Assembly: GCA_049692255.1 (NCBI GenBank) | Contig: JBAVOR010000025.1 | Coordinates: 20,985-84,984, forward strand | DNA length: 64,000 nucleotides | Direction of reading: 5' to 3' | Origin: JBAVOR01 sp049692255 | Lineage (GTDB): Bacteria; Babelota; Babeliae; Babelales; JACPOV01 | Shown here: piece after piece, positions 8,670 to 16,843 of the stretch | Numbering within the stretch: the first letter of the stretch is position 1 | Layout: each line of letters opens with the position of its first letter | The notes under the pieces: generated by a model | The model's input: the letters and a program-made list of their open reading frames with translations, nothing else | Database searches by the model: none | What the model was told of the DNA's origin: nothing | Translations under genes and position numbers: made by a program

Positions 8670-8921
8670 ATGAAATATCAAATAATGTTCATTGTAAGTA
8701 TGTCGTTATTCAGCGCGACCTCTGTTTACAGCTGTGATGAGTCGTGGTGCGATGAAGATATGTCATGCGTATTTGCGCCTTGTGTTGAATCGCACAAACC
8801 AGAAGCAGTGATTCGCGATGAAGACGAAATTGGGCGTCAATATGCAGACAATCATGGGCAAGTAGGCAATTGGATTACCGATGGAGACCAGAAAAAAGCT
8901 GAAGACCGCGACTTACCGTAA
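8670..8921 (+). CDS. Small exported Cys-containing protein of unknown function
   Basis: The 83-residue product has a signal peptide (MKYQIMFIVSMSLFSATSVY) followed by four closely spaced cysteines (CDESWCDEDMSC and APC) and a charged, acidic C-terminal half without secondary-structure hallmarks. AAAAGGA lies 7 nt before the ATG and a promoter with a perfect -10 lies upstream, both typical of the exported genes in this window. Its stop is 4 nt from the recR stop on the other strand. No function can be assigned. Confidence 0.7.
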   Translation: MKYQIMFIVSMSLFSATSVYSCDESWCDEDMSCVFAPCVESHKPEAVIRDEDEIGRQYADNHGQVGNWITDGDQKKAEDRDLP

Positions 8922-8922
8922 G

Positions 8923-8950
8923 AAATTAAAAATTTCTGCGTTCAGAAATT
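8923..8950 (-). terminator. Intrinsic terminator embedded in the end of recR
   Basis: An 8-bp stem AATTTCTG/CAGAAATT (8943-8950 with 8931-8938) with a four-base loop is followed on the minus strand by TTTAATTT. The stem is formed by the last codons of recR, and the stop codon TAA is part of the T-tract. Confidence 0.65.
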
Positions 8951-9528
8951 GCTTTGAGCACCGTTACACGGTCCATATATTCTAAACTGGAGCCGACTGG
9001 TACCCCACGCGCTAAGCAGGTAATAGTAACAGGAAACGACTTTAATTGCTGCGCAATAAATGCGGCGGTTGCCTCACCTTCTGGCGTTTGATTGGTCGCC
9101 AAAATCAGTTCTTTTACTTTACCAGCTTCTATACGCTTGATTAATTGATCGATTGATAAATCATACGGGCTAATGCCTTCGAGTGGACTTAAGGCTCCAC
9201 CAAGCACATGATACACTCCCTTAAACCCCTCTGTTTTTTCTATCGCCAGTAGCTCCTGCCATGTTTCTACTACACAGATAACTGCCTGATCACGCGTAGG
9301 CGATTGACAAAAAAAACAGCTCGTTTCTTTTTCTTTCCATGTGCAACAGATAGGGCACCGCACAATCTGCTCTTTTGCCTGCATAATTGCCTGACAAAAC
9401 TCTTGTGCCTTAGCTTGTTCAATGGTCAAAAAATGCGCAATAACTCGATACATATTTTTTGATGCAAGGTACGGCACTTGTTGAAATTGGCGAACCAACT
9501 GTTTAAAGGTAGGGCTTTGGTCGATCAT
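8926..9528 (-). CDS. recR: Recombination mediator RecR
   Basis: RecR works with RecO and RecF to load RecA on gapped DNA. The 200-residue length is typical. The zinc motif is visible as CPICCTWKEKETSCFFC near residues 57-73 (C-x2-C...C-x2-C), followed by a Toprim domain with VVETWQELLAIE and the ATNQTPEGEATA motif that holds the catalytic-like acidic pair. It starts 3 nt after the yidC stop, so the two are probably co-transcribed; the usual partner dnaX is not here. Confidence 0.95.
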   Translation of the reverse strand: MIDQSPTFKQLVRQFQQVPYLASKNMYRVIAHFLTIEQAKAQEFCQAIMQAKEQIVRCPICCTWKEKETSCFFCQSPTRDQAVICVVETWQELLAIEKTEGFKGVYHVLGGALSPLEGISPYDLSIDQLIKRIEAGKVKELILATNQTPEGEATAAFIAQQLKSFPVTITCLARGVPVGSSLEYMDRVTVLKAISERRNF

Positions 9529-9531
9529 GCT

Positions 9532-11097
9532 TCACGCCACTTTTCGCCGCTGCGTTATCACTGCTTGTACCACACCAGCATAGGTGCTCACCAGCACGCA
9601 TAGTAAAAAGCCTGAAGCTACGTTAGTCAAAATTGCACCAGCCACTACTGCAATCACCAATGAAGAAATACGTTGGCGCGTATCAGGGGCTGCTGTAGTC
9701 GCAATATGAATCATAAAACCAAAAGCAGCAATGAGTGGTAAAATATAATATTTATCCGGTGATGAAAGATCATCTACCCACAAAAATGGGGCGCGATACA
9801 GTTCTACCGCATTGGCTAAAATAATGCTGGTAGCCCAAAACATAGGCAGCTGAATAAGGCTAACCACACAACCGCCCAATCCTGGCAACCCATGCGTACG
9901 CATCAGTTCCATGCGTTCTTGGGCAAGCTGTTGCGGGTCATGTTTATATTTTTGCTGAATATACTCTAATTTACGCTGATACTCTGCACGTTTTTTTTCA
10001 TTTTTAGTGCGTGGTTCATACGTGAATGGGAATAATAGTATTCGGAACACCAATGATATGATAATCAATGACCAGCCATAGTTATGCACATATTTATTAA
10101 TCCAATTAAGCGCATGAAGTAACATTTTAGAAAGCGGTTTAGAAAGAAATGAAAACCACCCATAATTAAGCGTATATTCTAAACGGGGATCTACCGCTTG
10201 TAACGCTTCATCCTCTTTAGGCCCAAAGTAAAATGACAATGTCCATGTCTTATTTTCAACAATGGTTGGACCTTCTAAAATGGCGTACATACGCTCAAGA
10301 TCGATCGATTTAAAATAACCGCGTTGCGCAAAATGATCTGCATCATGTACTAATGCATGCACAAAGTAACGATCTTGCGCACCAAATAAAGTGGGGCGCG
10401 CCCAGTACGCATTAAAGCTATCTTCTTTCTTTGGAATCGATTGCACCTTGTGTTTACCGCTGTTAGCTATACCAGTGATTGCATCATTATTCGCTAAATC
10501 GGCAATCAATGGTGATGCAAAAAAGAGGCGCGGTTGCTCTGTTTTTCCATGCCAATCTGCACGAGTAACTGCCACTGTACAATCGATACGATAGGTGTGG
10601 GTATATACCACAAATGTTTTAGTGATCGCTCCATCCCCATCAAGTGGCGCTTTGTACACCAGCGTGTGTTTTTCATCATTTTTATCTTGAGACACCAACT
10701 CATAGGCTAATGGGGTTTTTTCCGCAAGTGCAACTATAAAACTGAGCCGTTCATGCTCGTGCACATTAGGCACTGCCAACGTACTCATAAAATAACTTTT
10801 GCCGCCAAATGGTCTTCTAAACTGCACTTGCTGCAATGTGCCACCACGGGTACTAAATTCGTACCGTGCGTGCTCCGTTTCAACAGTAGTTATTTTGAAA
10901 GTTCCTCCCTTGGCATCCTTGAAATCGATTTCCGTAAACAACGGTTGATTTAAAGCTGGTTCTACCACCTTAGGTGCTACTACACGCTGGCCAGAAGCAG
11001 CCGGTTCATTCGATTGCTGTGGACTAAAATAGTATTGCATAAACATGGTGAAAAGAAATGCTAAACCAGCAGCAAGGATAAGATCTTGTCGTTTCAT
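9532..11097 (-). CDS. yidC: Membrane protein insertase YidC
   Basis: YidC inserts and folds inner-membrane proteins, with or without SecYEG. The 521-residue product has the Gram-negative layout: an N-terminal membrane anchor (residues 5-24), a large periplasmic beta domain (about 60-310), and the conserved five-helix core starting near YGWSLIIISLVFRILLFP, with the cytoplasmic coiled hairpin rich in Lys/Arg after it. The ATG at 11097 has AAAGG about 9 nt upstream; an in-frame TTG at 11118 adds seven residues with no better signal. Its normal neighbours rnpA and rpmH are absent; recR follows directly. Confidence 0.94.
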   Translation of the reverse strand: MKRQDLILAAGLAFLFTMFMQYYFSPQQSNEPAASGQRVVAPKVVEPALNQPLFTEIDFKDAKGGTFKITTVETEHARYEFSTRGGTLQQVQFRRPFGGKSYFMSTLAVPNVHEHERLSFIVALAEKTPLAYELVSQDKNDEKHTLVYKAPLDGDGAITKTFVVYTHTYRIDCTVAVTRADWHGKTEQPRLFFASPLIADLANNDAITGIANSGKHKVQSIPKKEDSFNAYWARPTLFGAQDRYFVHALVHDADHFAQRGYFKSIDLERMYAILEGPTIVENKTWTLSFYFGPKEDEALQAVDPRLEYTLNYGWFSFLSKPLSKMLLHALNWINKYVHNYGWSLIIISLVFRILLFPFTYEPRTKNEKKRAEYQRKLEYIQQKYKHDPQQLAQERMELMRTHGLPGLGGCVVSLIQLPMFWATSIILANAVELYRAPFLWVDDLSSPDKYYILPLIAAFGFMIHIATTAAPDTRQRISSLVIAVVAGAILTNVASGFLLCVLVSTYAGVVQAVITQRRKVA

Positions 11098-11408
11098 GCT
11101 AAAAACCTTTGATAACAAGAAGAATGGTATGACTTTGATTAGTTATAGTATCATGAAAATACTGTGAGAGCTATCAGAATTGTAAACCTGAGGCAAAACT
11201 ATTGCATTTCAATAGCAGTTTTTATTTTATTAAAAACAAAAGAACTTTACAAAAAAAGGATATACCATGGCTCGATGGTACTAATAATAGTACTGGCAAT
11301 AATGATCGTCTCAGCGAAAGCTTTTGTAACAATAACAGATGTATTACCCACTTGCACTCTAGAAGAAAACCAATGCACCCACCAGAAAAGTAACAGCAGC
11401 AATAACTG
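11098..11408. other. Gap of 311 nt between yidC and the LiaF-like gene
   Basis: This gap contains the yidC upstream region and, on the plus strand, a possible remnant: a clear ribosome binding site (AAAAGGA, 11254-11260) before ATG at 11267, but that frame stops after five codons. No structured RNA or terminator with a good T-run is evident. Confidence 0.5.
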
Positions 11409-11487
11409 CTACTCGATCTCCAACGCCCCGAATATGGTTTTGGTTTCGATCACCAGCTGCTCTGCAACGCCGGGGTGGGTGAAATAG
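11275..11487 (+). CDS. Possible small exported peptide, perhaps frameshifted remnant
   Basis: A 70-codon frame starts with a hydrophobic, signal-like stretch (MVLIIVLAIMIVSAKAF) followed by a Cys/Asn-rich segment. The only good ribosome binding site is 14 nt from this ATG and fits better to the ATG at 11267, whose frame stops at once. So either the gene is broken by a frameshift close to its start or the frame is chance. The last 79 nt overlap the convergent LiaF-like gene. Confidence 0.25.
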   Translation: MVLIIVLAIMIVSAKAFVTITDVLPTCTLEENQCTHQKSNSSNNCYSISNAPNMVLVSITSCSATPGWVK

Positions 11488-11927
11488 ACAACCTCACCGA
11501 ACGATACCATATTACCATCGGGGAAAGTAGCCGAGCCACTAATAATTTTGGCGGTAATTTTAGTAGGTATTGCAGGATCAAGCTTGAGTATTGTTTTACC
11601 AAAAACGGTATTAATACGCACCCGTTGCATATCATTGTATTCACGCGGTTCAATAATACGTTTTGCTAAAGTAACATCAATAGTGCGGCAATTTGGTTCA
11701 TCAGCAGTGTTATTATTCCAATGGCATTGCCACTTGTTTTTCTTAAGTAATGGCTTTTCAGTAATCATAGTCACGCCGAGATAGATGAACATACCCGCTA
11801 ACGCTAAACGCACAAACGGTATATCGATACCAAACAATGCTTTCATAATAAGGGAAAGGCCAATGAGAATAAGTACCGTTCCCCATATAATAGATGATGT
11901 CATGCGACTTCTTTCATGTGTATACAT
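11409..11927 (-). CDS. LiaF-like membrane protein
   Basis: The product has two membrane segments near the N-terminus (SIIWGTVLILIGLSLIMKAL and VRLALAGMFIYLGVTM) and a beta-rich C-terminal domain (VRINTVFGKTILKLDP ... TKTIFGALEIE) that resembles the LiaF/DUF2154 fold, which in Firmicutes restrains the LiaRS cell-envelope stress system. No liaRS-like genes are nearby, so the role is open. It starts 12 nt after the dnaJ stop and is probably co-transcribed with it. The start could also be the ATG at 11903, eight residues shorter. Confidence 0.65.
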   Translation of the reverse strand: MYTHERSRMTSSIIWGTVLILIGLSLIMKALFGIDIPFVRLALAGMFIYLGVTMITEKPLLKKNKWQCHWNNNTADEPNCRTIDVTLAKRIIEPREYNDMQRVRINTVFGKTILKLDPAIPTKITAKIISGSATFPDGNMVSFGEVVYFTHPGVAEQLVIETKTIFGALEIE

Positions 11928-11939
11928 AGTAATCTTATA

Positions 11940-13079
11940 TTACCCTAAAAATTTCTTAAAAAACCCAGTAATGCCCCCTTCTGGTTCGGACACGCTGTCG
12001 CCAGTGAGAGTAGCATATTCTTTTAACTTTTCTTGTGCTGTTGTATCAAGACTCGTTGGAATATAACAGTTCGTGATAATAACTAAGTTACCACGCTTAG
12101 TACTATTGATACGATAAAACCCTTTGCTTGCAATAATAATCGTTTCTCCAACTCTAGTCCCCTTAGGCACCTTAATGGTTTCTTTGGTTCCATCAATATT
12201 TTCAATTTCCAACTGGCACCCAAACACAAGCTGCGCGTAGGTAAGCAGCAATGTTGTTTCTAAATTATCTCCATCTCTTCTAAATTGCTTGTCTGGTTGT
12301 ACCGTTATTTTGAGGTACAGGTCCCCAGCCTCACCACCAAATACTCCCGAATCGCCCATACCGGACACGCGTAATTCCGCACCATCAAAAATACCTCGCG
12401 GAATGTTAGGGCTCATTTTTTCTAACTTTTGAATACGCGACTGTCCGCCACATGCTTTACAAGGAGATGGAATGGTGTAGCCTTGCCCTTGACATGTGGC
12501 ACATGGCTGACTAAAAGCAAAAAAACCTTGTTGATACGTTTGCTGCCCTGTCCCATGGCAGGCAGTACAGGTTTCATAGCTCGTCCCTTTTTGTACCCCT
12601 TTATTGTCACACACTGCACAAGCTACAAAGCGATAATAGCTTAACTCGCGCTTAGTCCCTAAAAAAGCTTCTTTTAATGTTATGGTTGTTTCTTTGCGTA
12701 GATCATGTCCTCGCTGTGGCGCAGGAGCTGCTTTACGTGAACGTTTTTGCCGCTTAGAGCCGCCACCGCCAAACAGTTCACTAAAAATATCGCCAAATTG
12801 ATCAAAGATATCATCCATAGAAGCATTTTGCCCATGGAATCCGCCAGCACCCCCTTCTAGCCCCGCATGGCCGAATTGGTCATACTGCTGCCTTTTTTGC
12901 GTATCCGAAAGCACTTCGTATGCTTCAGCAGCCTCTTTAAATTTATTTTCTGCTTCTTTGTTATTCGGATTTTTATCAGGATGATATTTTAATGCTAGCT
13001 TGCGATAAGCAGCCTTAATTTCCTGTTCAGTTGCTGTTCGAGCTACCCCTAATATTTCATAATAATCATGTTTTGCCAT
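11940..13079 (-). CDS. dnaJ: Chaperone protein DnaJ (type I Hsp40)
   Basis: DnaJ delivers unfolded clients to DnaK and stimulates its ATPase. The 379-residue product has the full type I layout: J domain with the HPD motif (KYHPDKNPNN), a Gly/Phe-rich linker (GGAGGFHGQ), four zinc-binding CxxCxxxG-type repeats between about residues 135 and 205 (CAVCDNKG, CTACHGTG, CATCQGQG, CKACGGQS), and the beta-rich client-binding C-terminus. The fourth repeat ends in Gln-Ser instead of Gly. The ATG at 13079 has AGG 8 nt upstream and is preferred over the GTG at 13088. The usual partner dnaK is not adjacent. Confidence 0.96.
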   Translation of the reverse strand: MAKHDYYEILGVARTATEQEIKAAYRKLALKYHPDKNPNNKEAENKFKEAAEAYEVLSDTQKRQQYDQFGHAGLEGGAGGFHGQNASMDDIFDQFGDIFSELFGGGGSKRQKRSRKAAPAPQRGHDLRKETTITLKEAFLGTKRELSYYRFVACAVCDNKGVQKGTSYETCTACHGTGQQTYQQGFFAFSQPCATCQGQGYTIPSPCKACGGQSRIQKLEKMSPNIPRGIFDGAELRVSGMGDSGVFGGEAGDLYLKITVQPDKQFRRDGDNLETTLLLTYAQLVFGCQLEIENIDGTKETIKVPKGTRVGETIIIASKGFYRINSTKRGNLVIITNCYIPTSLDTTAQEKLKEYATLTGDSVSEPEGGITGFFKKFLG

Positions 13080-13217
13080 AGCATGCACCTGTTTTAAATA
13101 TCTTATTTTTGCGCGTTATTTCACTTTTTTAGTATAAAGTATGTAGAAAAAAGCACAAAATGTTGCTATCCTAACTCGTAATATTACCATTACTCTTTTC
13201 ACAAGGAAAAAATAATA

Positions 13218-13754
13218 ATGACACCTATAGTTTATTTATCAACTATGTTTCTATTAAGCTTTTTTAATAAAACACTGCACTGTGCGGATAACGCGCGTAC
13301 TGTGCAACCATTGAACAACAAAATGGCTCTAAGCACCTTAGTGGACACAGCGAATGTAGACCCAACACAAGATACAGTTTGTTTTTCAAGAAATATGCAA
13401 GCTATCCGATTACACAATTCGTTAGTTCCTCATAAAGAAAGAATAGTCACTTCGCTAGCAGTCAATCCTCATCCAGTCCACCAAAAGCATTGGCCTTGTG
13501 CTCTCTGTATTAACACCGCATTAGCAGCATCCCAATCAATCAAAAAAAGAAGCAGAAAACCTACTCTCCCACAAGCAGAATTTAATAGTTATAACTTTAC
13601 CCAACGATGCCTCTACGAAAAGCACCTACAAGATGAGCATGCCATTGCAGATCTTAATACAGAAGAAACGCGGTCCTGCACTCCATGCCAAAAAAGCTTC
13701 AATCAGAAAAAAGAGTACAACAAACACATCAAATACCATATCACAAAAAAGTGA
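13218..13754 (+). CDS. Exported protein with C2H2 zinc fingers (paralogue 1)
   Basis: The 178-residue product has a signal peptide (MTPIVYLSTMFLLSFF, then a Cys) and ends with a textbook eukaryote-type C2H2 finger: CTPCQKSFNQKKEYNKHIKYH fits C-x2-C-x3-F-x5-hydrophobic-x2-H-x3-H. A longer, looser finger lies upstream (CALC at about residue 93, HLQDEH about 35 residues later). AAGGA is 9 nt before the ATG. The next gene, 14 nt downstream, is a diverged paralogue, so the two form an operon. C2H2 fingers usually bind DNA or RNA in eukaryotic nuclei; with a signal peptide this suggests an effector acting outside the bacterium, which is inference. Confidence 0.8.
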   Translation: MTPIVYLSTMFLLSFFNKTLHCADNARTVQPLNNKMALSTLVDTANVDPTQDTVCFSRNMQAIRLHNSLVPHKERIVTSLAVNPHPVHQKHWPCALCINTALAASQSIKKRSRKPTLPQAEFNSYNFTQRCLYEKHLQDEHAIADLNTEETRSCTPCQKSFNQKKEYNKHIKYHITKK

Positions 13755-13768
13755 GTAACCATTTTTAT

Positions 13769-14317
13769 ATGAAAGCAAACACCATGATTACCATACGAAC
13801 ATTTGCGCTTTATTTTCTACTAAGCCTCTCTCATAGAGCTCTCTACAGCGCTCAAAATAATGCCGATACCTATGAAATGAACGTAGTATCAGTGGCCCTC
13901 TGTCTGCTCAACAAAACTCCTCCATATGTGCCGACACCAGAAAAGTTAGCACTCTCGTACATTACCGATAATCCTACACTGACCACGTCTACAGCGATTG
14001 TCATCAATAACACGCTCAAAAAGAAGGATTCAAAAAGGAATTACAGATGTGATTTTTGTATTAACACGCTCATACAGAACAGCAATCAAGAGCTATCAAT
14101 CATACGAAATAATAGAATGGGCGCTGCAAAATTTCCCGCTGTTGAAAGACAAATGCTCAAAGCATACTGCTTTAACAGTAAAACGGAGTTCGAGAAACAT
14201 GAAAAAACCAACGCGCATGGCTCAACAACCCGCATTCGGTGTTCCCCCTGCAAAAAAACATTCGCGGATAAGCACGCTTGGCACAAGCATATCAAACGGT
14301 TTCATATCATAGACTAA
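13769..14317 (+). CDS. Exported protein with C2H2 zinc fingers (paralogue 2)
   Basis: This 182-residue paralogue of the preceding gene shares the layout: signal peptide (TFALYFLLSLSHRALYS), a CxxCI motif (CDFCINTLIQN, like CALCINTAL in paralogue 1), a middle pair of histidines (FEKHEKTNAH) and a C-terminal canonical finger CSPCKKTFADKHAWHKHIKRFH (C-x2-C-x3-F-x5-W-x2-H-x4-H). The ATG at 13769 follows the first gene by 14 nt; ribosome binding is weak, suggesting coupling. Sequence between the conserved ligands has diverged strongly, so the duplication is old or under fast change. Confidence 0.8.
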   Translation: MKANTMITIRTFALYFLLSLSHRALYSAQNNADTYEMNVVSVALCLLNKTPPYVPTPEKLALSYITDNPTLTTSTAIVINNTLKKKDSKRNYRCDFCINTLIQNSNQELSIIRNNRMGAAKFPAVERQMLKAYCFNSKTEFEKHEKTNAHGSTTRIRCSPCKKTFADKHAWHKHIKRFHIID

Positions 14318-14406
14318 CGTTTTTCTCTGGAGCAAAAGTGAGAGTTGCGTGTTTATCGCCGTTTGAATGCTATGGTACACGCGTCTGCCCCAACAGAGGT
14401 AAACTC

Positions 14407-14436
14407 TTGCGATAAGTACCATTTATTTTTTATGGT
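14407..14436 (+). promoter_or_regulatory. Possible promoter of the MerR-family gene
   Basis: TTGCGA (14407-14412), 18-nt spacer, TATGGT (14431-14436), 37 nt before the start codon. A better-looking TTGACA at 14438 has no -10 at the right distance. Confidence 0.4.
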
Positions 14437-14473
14437 ATTGACACCTGTGGTTTGTATAAAAAAGGAGCATTCC

Positions 14474-14821
14474 ATGAAAGCAACGCGCAAAGAAAAGGTA
14501 CGCATTGGAGCACTTGCCCGCCAGTTGGGCGTTAAGCGGTTTGTTATTCGCTTTTGGGAAAAAGAGTTTGGTATTACTGCATCTCGCACCAAAGGAGGGC
14601 AACGGTTTTATAAACATACCGAATGCGAACGGTTTCATCATATAAAAAAATTATTGTACGAAAAGGGGTTTACTATAGCCGGCGCAAAAAAAATTCTTGA
14701 GCAACCAACACAACCACTCGAACAGCCCGTTCTGGTTATTGACGTCCCTCACATATTCACCAAATATGACGCGCTTTTAGAAATACAAAAAAAGCTGATT
14801 GCATTGCGAGAATCACTTTAA
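14474..14821 (+). CDS. MerR-family helix-turn-helix regulator
   Basis: The 115-residue product has a winged helix-turn-helix of the MerR type at residues 9-75: IGALARQLGVKRFVIRFWEKE is the HTH and GQRFYKHTECERFHHI the wing. It resembles the short MlrA/YcgE-like branch that often sits near himA or cell-envelope genes. The remainder is short with no cysteine ligands, so no metal sensing is expected. The ATG at 14474 with AAAGGAG 7 nt upstream is chosen; longer in-frame starts have no signal. murC follows 76 nt downstream. Target genes are unknown. Confidence 0.85.
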   Translation: MKATRKEKVRIGALARQLGVKRFVIRFWEKEFGITASRTKGGQRFYKHTECERFHHIKKLLYEKGFTIAGAKKILEQPTQPLEQPVLVIDVPHIFTKYDALLEIQKKLIALRESL

Positions 14822-14897
14822 TTCAGTAGAATAACCACATATCATTGTATGCACAAAAACCGTAAACAACACTCATTGCAAGCAAGGCACCATTTTT

Positions 14898-16292
14898 ATG
14901 TACCATAAAAAAGCACATATCCATTTTGTAGGTATCGGTGGGATTGGCATGAGTGGTATTGCCACTATTTTACGCTTGCAAGGATATCAGATCTCTGGGT
15001 GCGATATTGATACCCATCAAAAAAGCATTATCGATCTGAAAGCAATCGGTTGTACTATAGGCGAAGGCAATAACAGTGCACAATGCGATGATCATTCAAT
15101 CGATATACTCGTCTATTCGTCCGCTATTAAAATAACAGATGAAGAAATTCAACGCGCGCAACAACGAGGTATTCCTACTATTAGCCGGGCACTTATGCTT
15201 GCCGAACTGATGCGTACCAAATACAGCATCGCCGTTGCAGGCATGCATGGCAAAACTACCACTACCTCCCTTATTTCGCATATCTTAATTGAAGCACACA
15301 AAGACCCCACCGTTATTATTGGTGGTCATTTAAAAAATATCTCAAGCAATGCGCGCATGGGCACGGGTGACTTTTTGGTTGCAGAAGCAGATGAAAGTGA
15401 CCGGTCATTACTTTCTTTACAAGCAACGCTCGCTATTATTACCAATATTAATCTGGAGCATTTAGATACGTACACAGATATTGAAGACATCAAGCAAACG
15501 TTTGTGCAGTTTTTAAACAATTTACCCTTCTACGGTAAAGCAATCGTATGCATTGATGACCCTTATATCCGTTCAATCCTTCCAATGCCCCATATTAAAT
15601 TCATAAAATATGGCATTAACCCCGATGCAGATTTGTATGCAGATGCAATAGAATTGGGCACCGATCACGTGCAATTTACCGTGTGCACTGCAACTGAACG
15701 GTTAGGACGTATAATGTTACCCATGCCAGGCATTCATAACGTACGTAACTGCCTAGCTGCTATTGCCTTATGCAGAGATCTCACGATATCGTTTGAAACG
15801 ATTACTCAAGCATGCGCTACTTTTAAAGGAGTTGATCGTCGCTTTAGCTATCGTGGTATCTTTAATGGCGCAGAAATATTTGATGATTATGGGCACCACC
15901 CCGATGAAATTAAACATACCGTAGCTGTTGCACGCCAGCGAAGCAAAGGGAAATTAATTCTTGTATTTCAACCCCACCGCTATACCCGCACCGATAAGCT
16001 TTGGCACTATTTTATCGATACCTTCAAACAACTCCCCATCGACGAACTATTGATCACCGATATTCATGCTGCTAGCGAAGAACCAATTCCTGGTATTACG
16101 AGCGACCGTTTTGTTGCTGCATTACAAACAGCAGCCTTACCGTATACCGTGCGTTACGTGCCCTATGAAAAAGATTTCAAAGAAATGCAACGGCACCTTA
16201 CTACTCTGGCCAACTCTAATGATCTTATTTTACTACAGGGGGCAGGTAAAATTACCCTTCTTTCTCGCTATTTATGCAACGATAATTTGTAA
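14898..16292 (+). CDS. murC: UDP-N-acetylmuramate--L-alanine ligase
   Basis: MurC adds the first amino acid to the peptidoglycan stem peptide in the cytoplasm. The 464-residue product has the Rossmann N-terminus HFVGIGGIGMSGIA (residues 9-22), the ATP loop GMHGKTTTTSL near residue 115, and the C-terminal domain signature DDYGHHPDEI with the VFQPHRYTRT motif. The other mur ligase genes are not adjacent; murA is at 59.9-61.3 kb in this window. Together they imply that the organism makes at least part of a peptidoglycan precursor. Confidence 0.97.
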   Translation: MYHKKAHIHFVGIGGIGMSGIATILRLQGYQISGCDIDTHQKSIIDLKAIGCTIGEGNNSAQCDDHSIDILVYSSAIKITDEEIQRAQQRGIPTISRALMLAELMRTKYSIAVAGMHGKTTTTSLISHILIEAHKDPTVIIGGHLKNISSNARMGTGDFLVAEADESDRSLLSLQATLAIITNINLEHLDTYTDIEDIKQTFVQFLNNLPFYGKAIVCIDDPYIRSILPMPHIKFIKYGINPDADLYADAIELGTDHVQFTVCTATERLGRIMLPMPGIHNVRNCLAAIALCRDLTISFETITQACATFKGVDRRFSYRGIFNGAEIFDDYGHHPDEIKHTVAVARQRSKGKLILVFQPHRYTRTDKLWHYFIDTFKQLPIDELLITDIHAASEEPIPGITSDRFVAALQTAALPYTVRYVPYEKDFKEMQRHLTTLANSNDLILLQGAGKITLLSRYLCNDNL

Positions 16293-16370
16293 TTTCTATT
16301 AGAAAAATTGACATTCCTCTTTGGATATATACACTAATAGTATATATATTTCGAATTATGGAGGATTTAC

Positions 16371-16745
16371 ATGGATTATAAAAAAACGATCGCTGGTTCA
16401 TTGTTCTTTATTCCCGCTTTTTCACTGGCACACTCCCCTTTTCTTGATAGCTTAGCTGGCAGCGCACTCGGCAGCATGGTAGGCACTGTTTTGACTAATA
16501 ATTGCTCTCCGCAACGTGTTTATCTAGTCGAACGGCCCGTGATACATACAACGGTTATAAAAAAGAAACGACCTTCTTTTATTGAGACTCAGTTAAAAGC
16601 AGAAAATACTCGTTTAAAAGTAGCCAATGATGTATTGCTTGAAGAACTGTGCAAACAAGAAGAAATTATCGAACAACAAAAAGAACAGATACAAGCACAC
16701 ACCGAACAACAGGTAGGTACAACTAAGGGCATAATTAAAAAATAG
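16371..16745 (+). CDS. Exported glycine-zipper/coiled-coil protein (paralogue A)
   Basis: The 124-residue product has a signal peptide, a short Gly/Ala/Ser zipper (LAGSALGSMVGTVL) that may insert into a membrane, a Val/Arg-rich link (VYLVERPVIHTTV), and a C-terminal coiled coil rich in Glu/Gln/Lys. The next gene has the same order of elements (GGFAGGALGSSI, then VVERQVVREPVYV), so they are tandem paralogues. GGAGG lies 8 nt before the ATG, and a TTGACA (16308-16313) about 58 nt upstream of the start fits a promoter with a weak -10. The function is unknown; glycine-zipper plus coiled-coil proteins are often envelope-associated. Confidence 0.75.
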   Translation: MDYKKTIAGSLFFIPAFSLAHSPFLDSLAGSALGSMVGTVLTNNCSPQRVYLVERPVIHTTVIKKKRPSFIETQLKAENTRLKVANDVLLEELCKQEEIIEQQKEQIQAHTEQQVGTTKGIIKK

Positions 16746-16775
16746 TGCCGGCTCCCTTTCTTTTAAACGATTTTC

Positions 16776-16805
16776 TTGCATTTCCCCTTTCTATTACGCT
16801 AAAAT
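16776..16805 (+). promoter_or_regulatory. Promoter of glycine-zipper paralogue B
   Basis: TTGCAT (16776-16781), 18-nt spacer and TAAAAT (16800-16805), 38 nt before the start codon at 16844. This suggests that the second paralogue has its own promoter. Confidence 0.5.
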
Positions 16806-16843
16806 ATTATTACAATCTGAATTTATTAAAAAGGAGAAATAGC

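Noticed and set aside
14438..14460. TTGACA before the MerR gene as the main promoter
   Set aside because: The TATAAA lies only 11 nt after it, too close for a sigma-70 spacer; another pair at 14407-14436 fits better.
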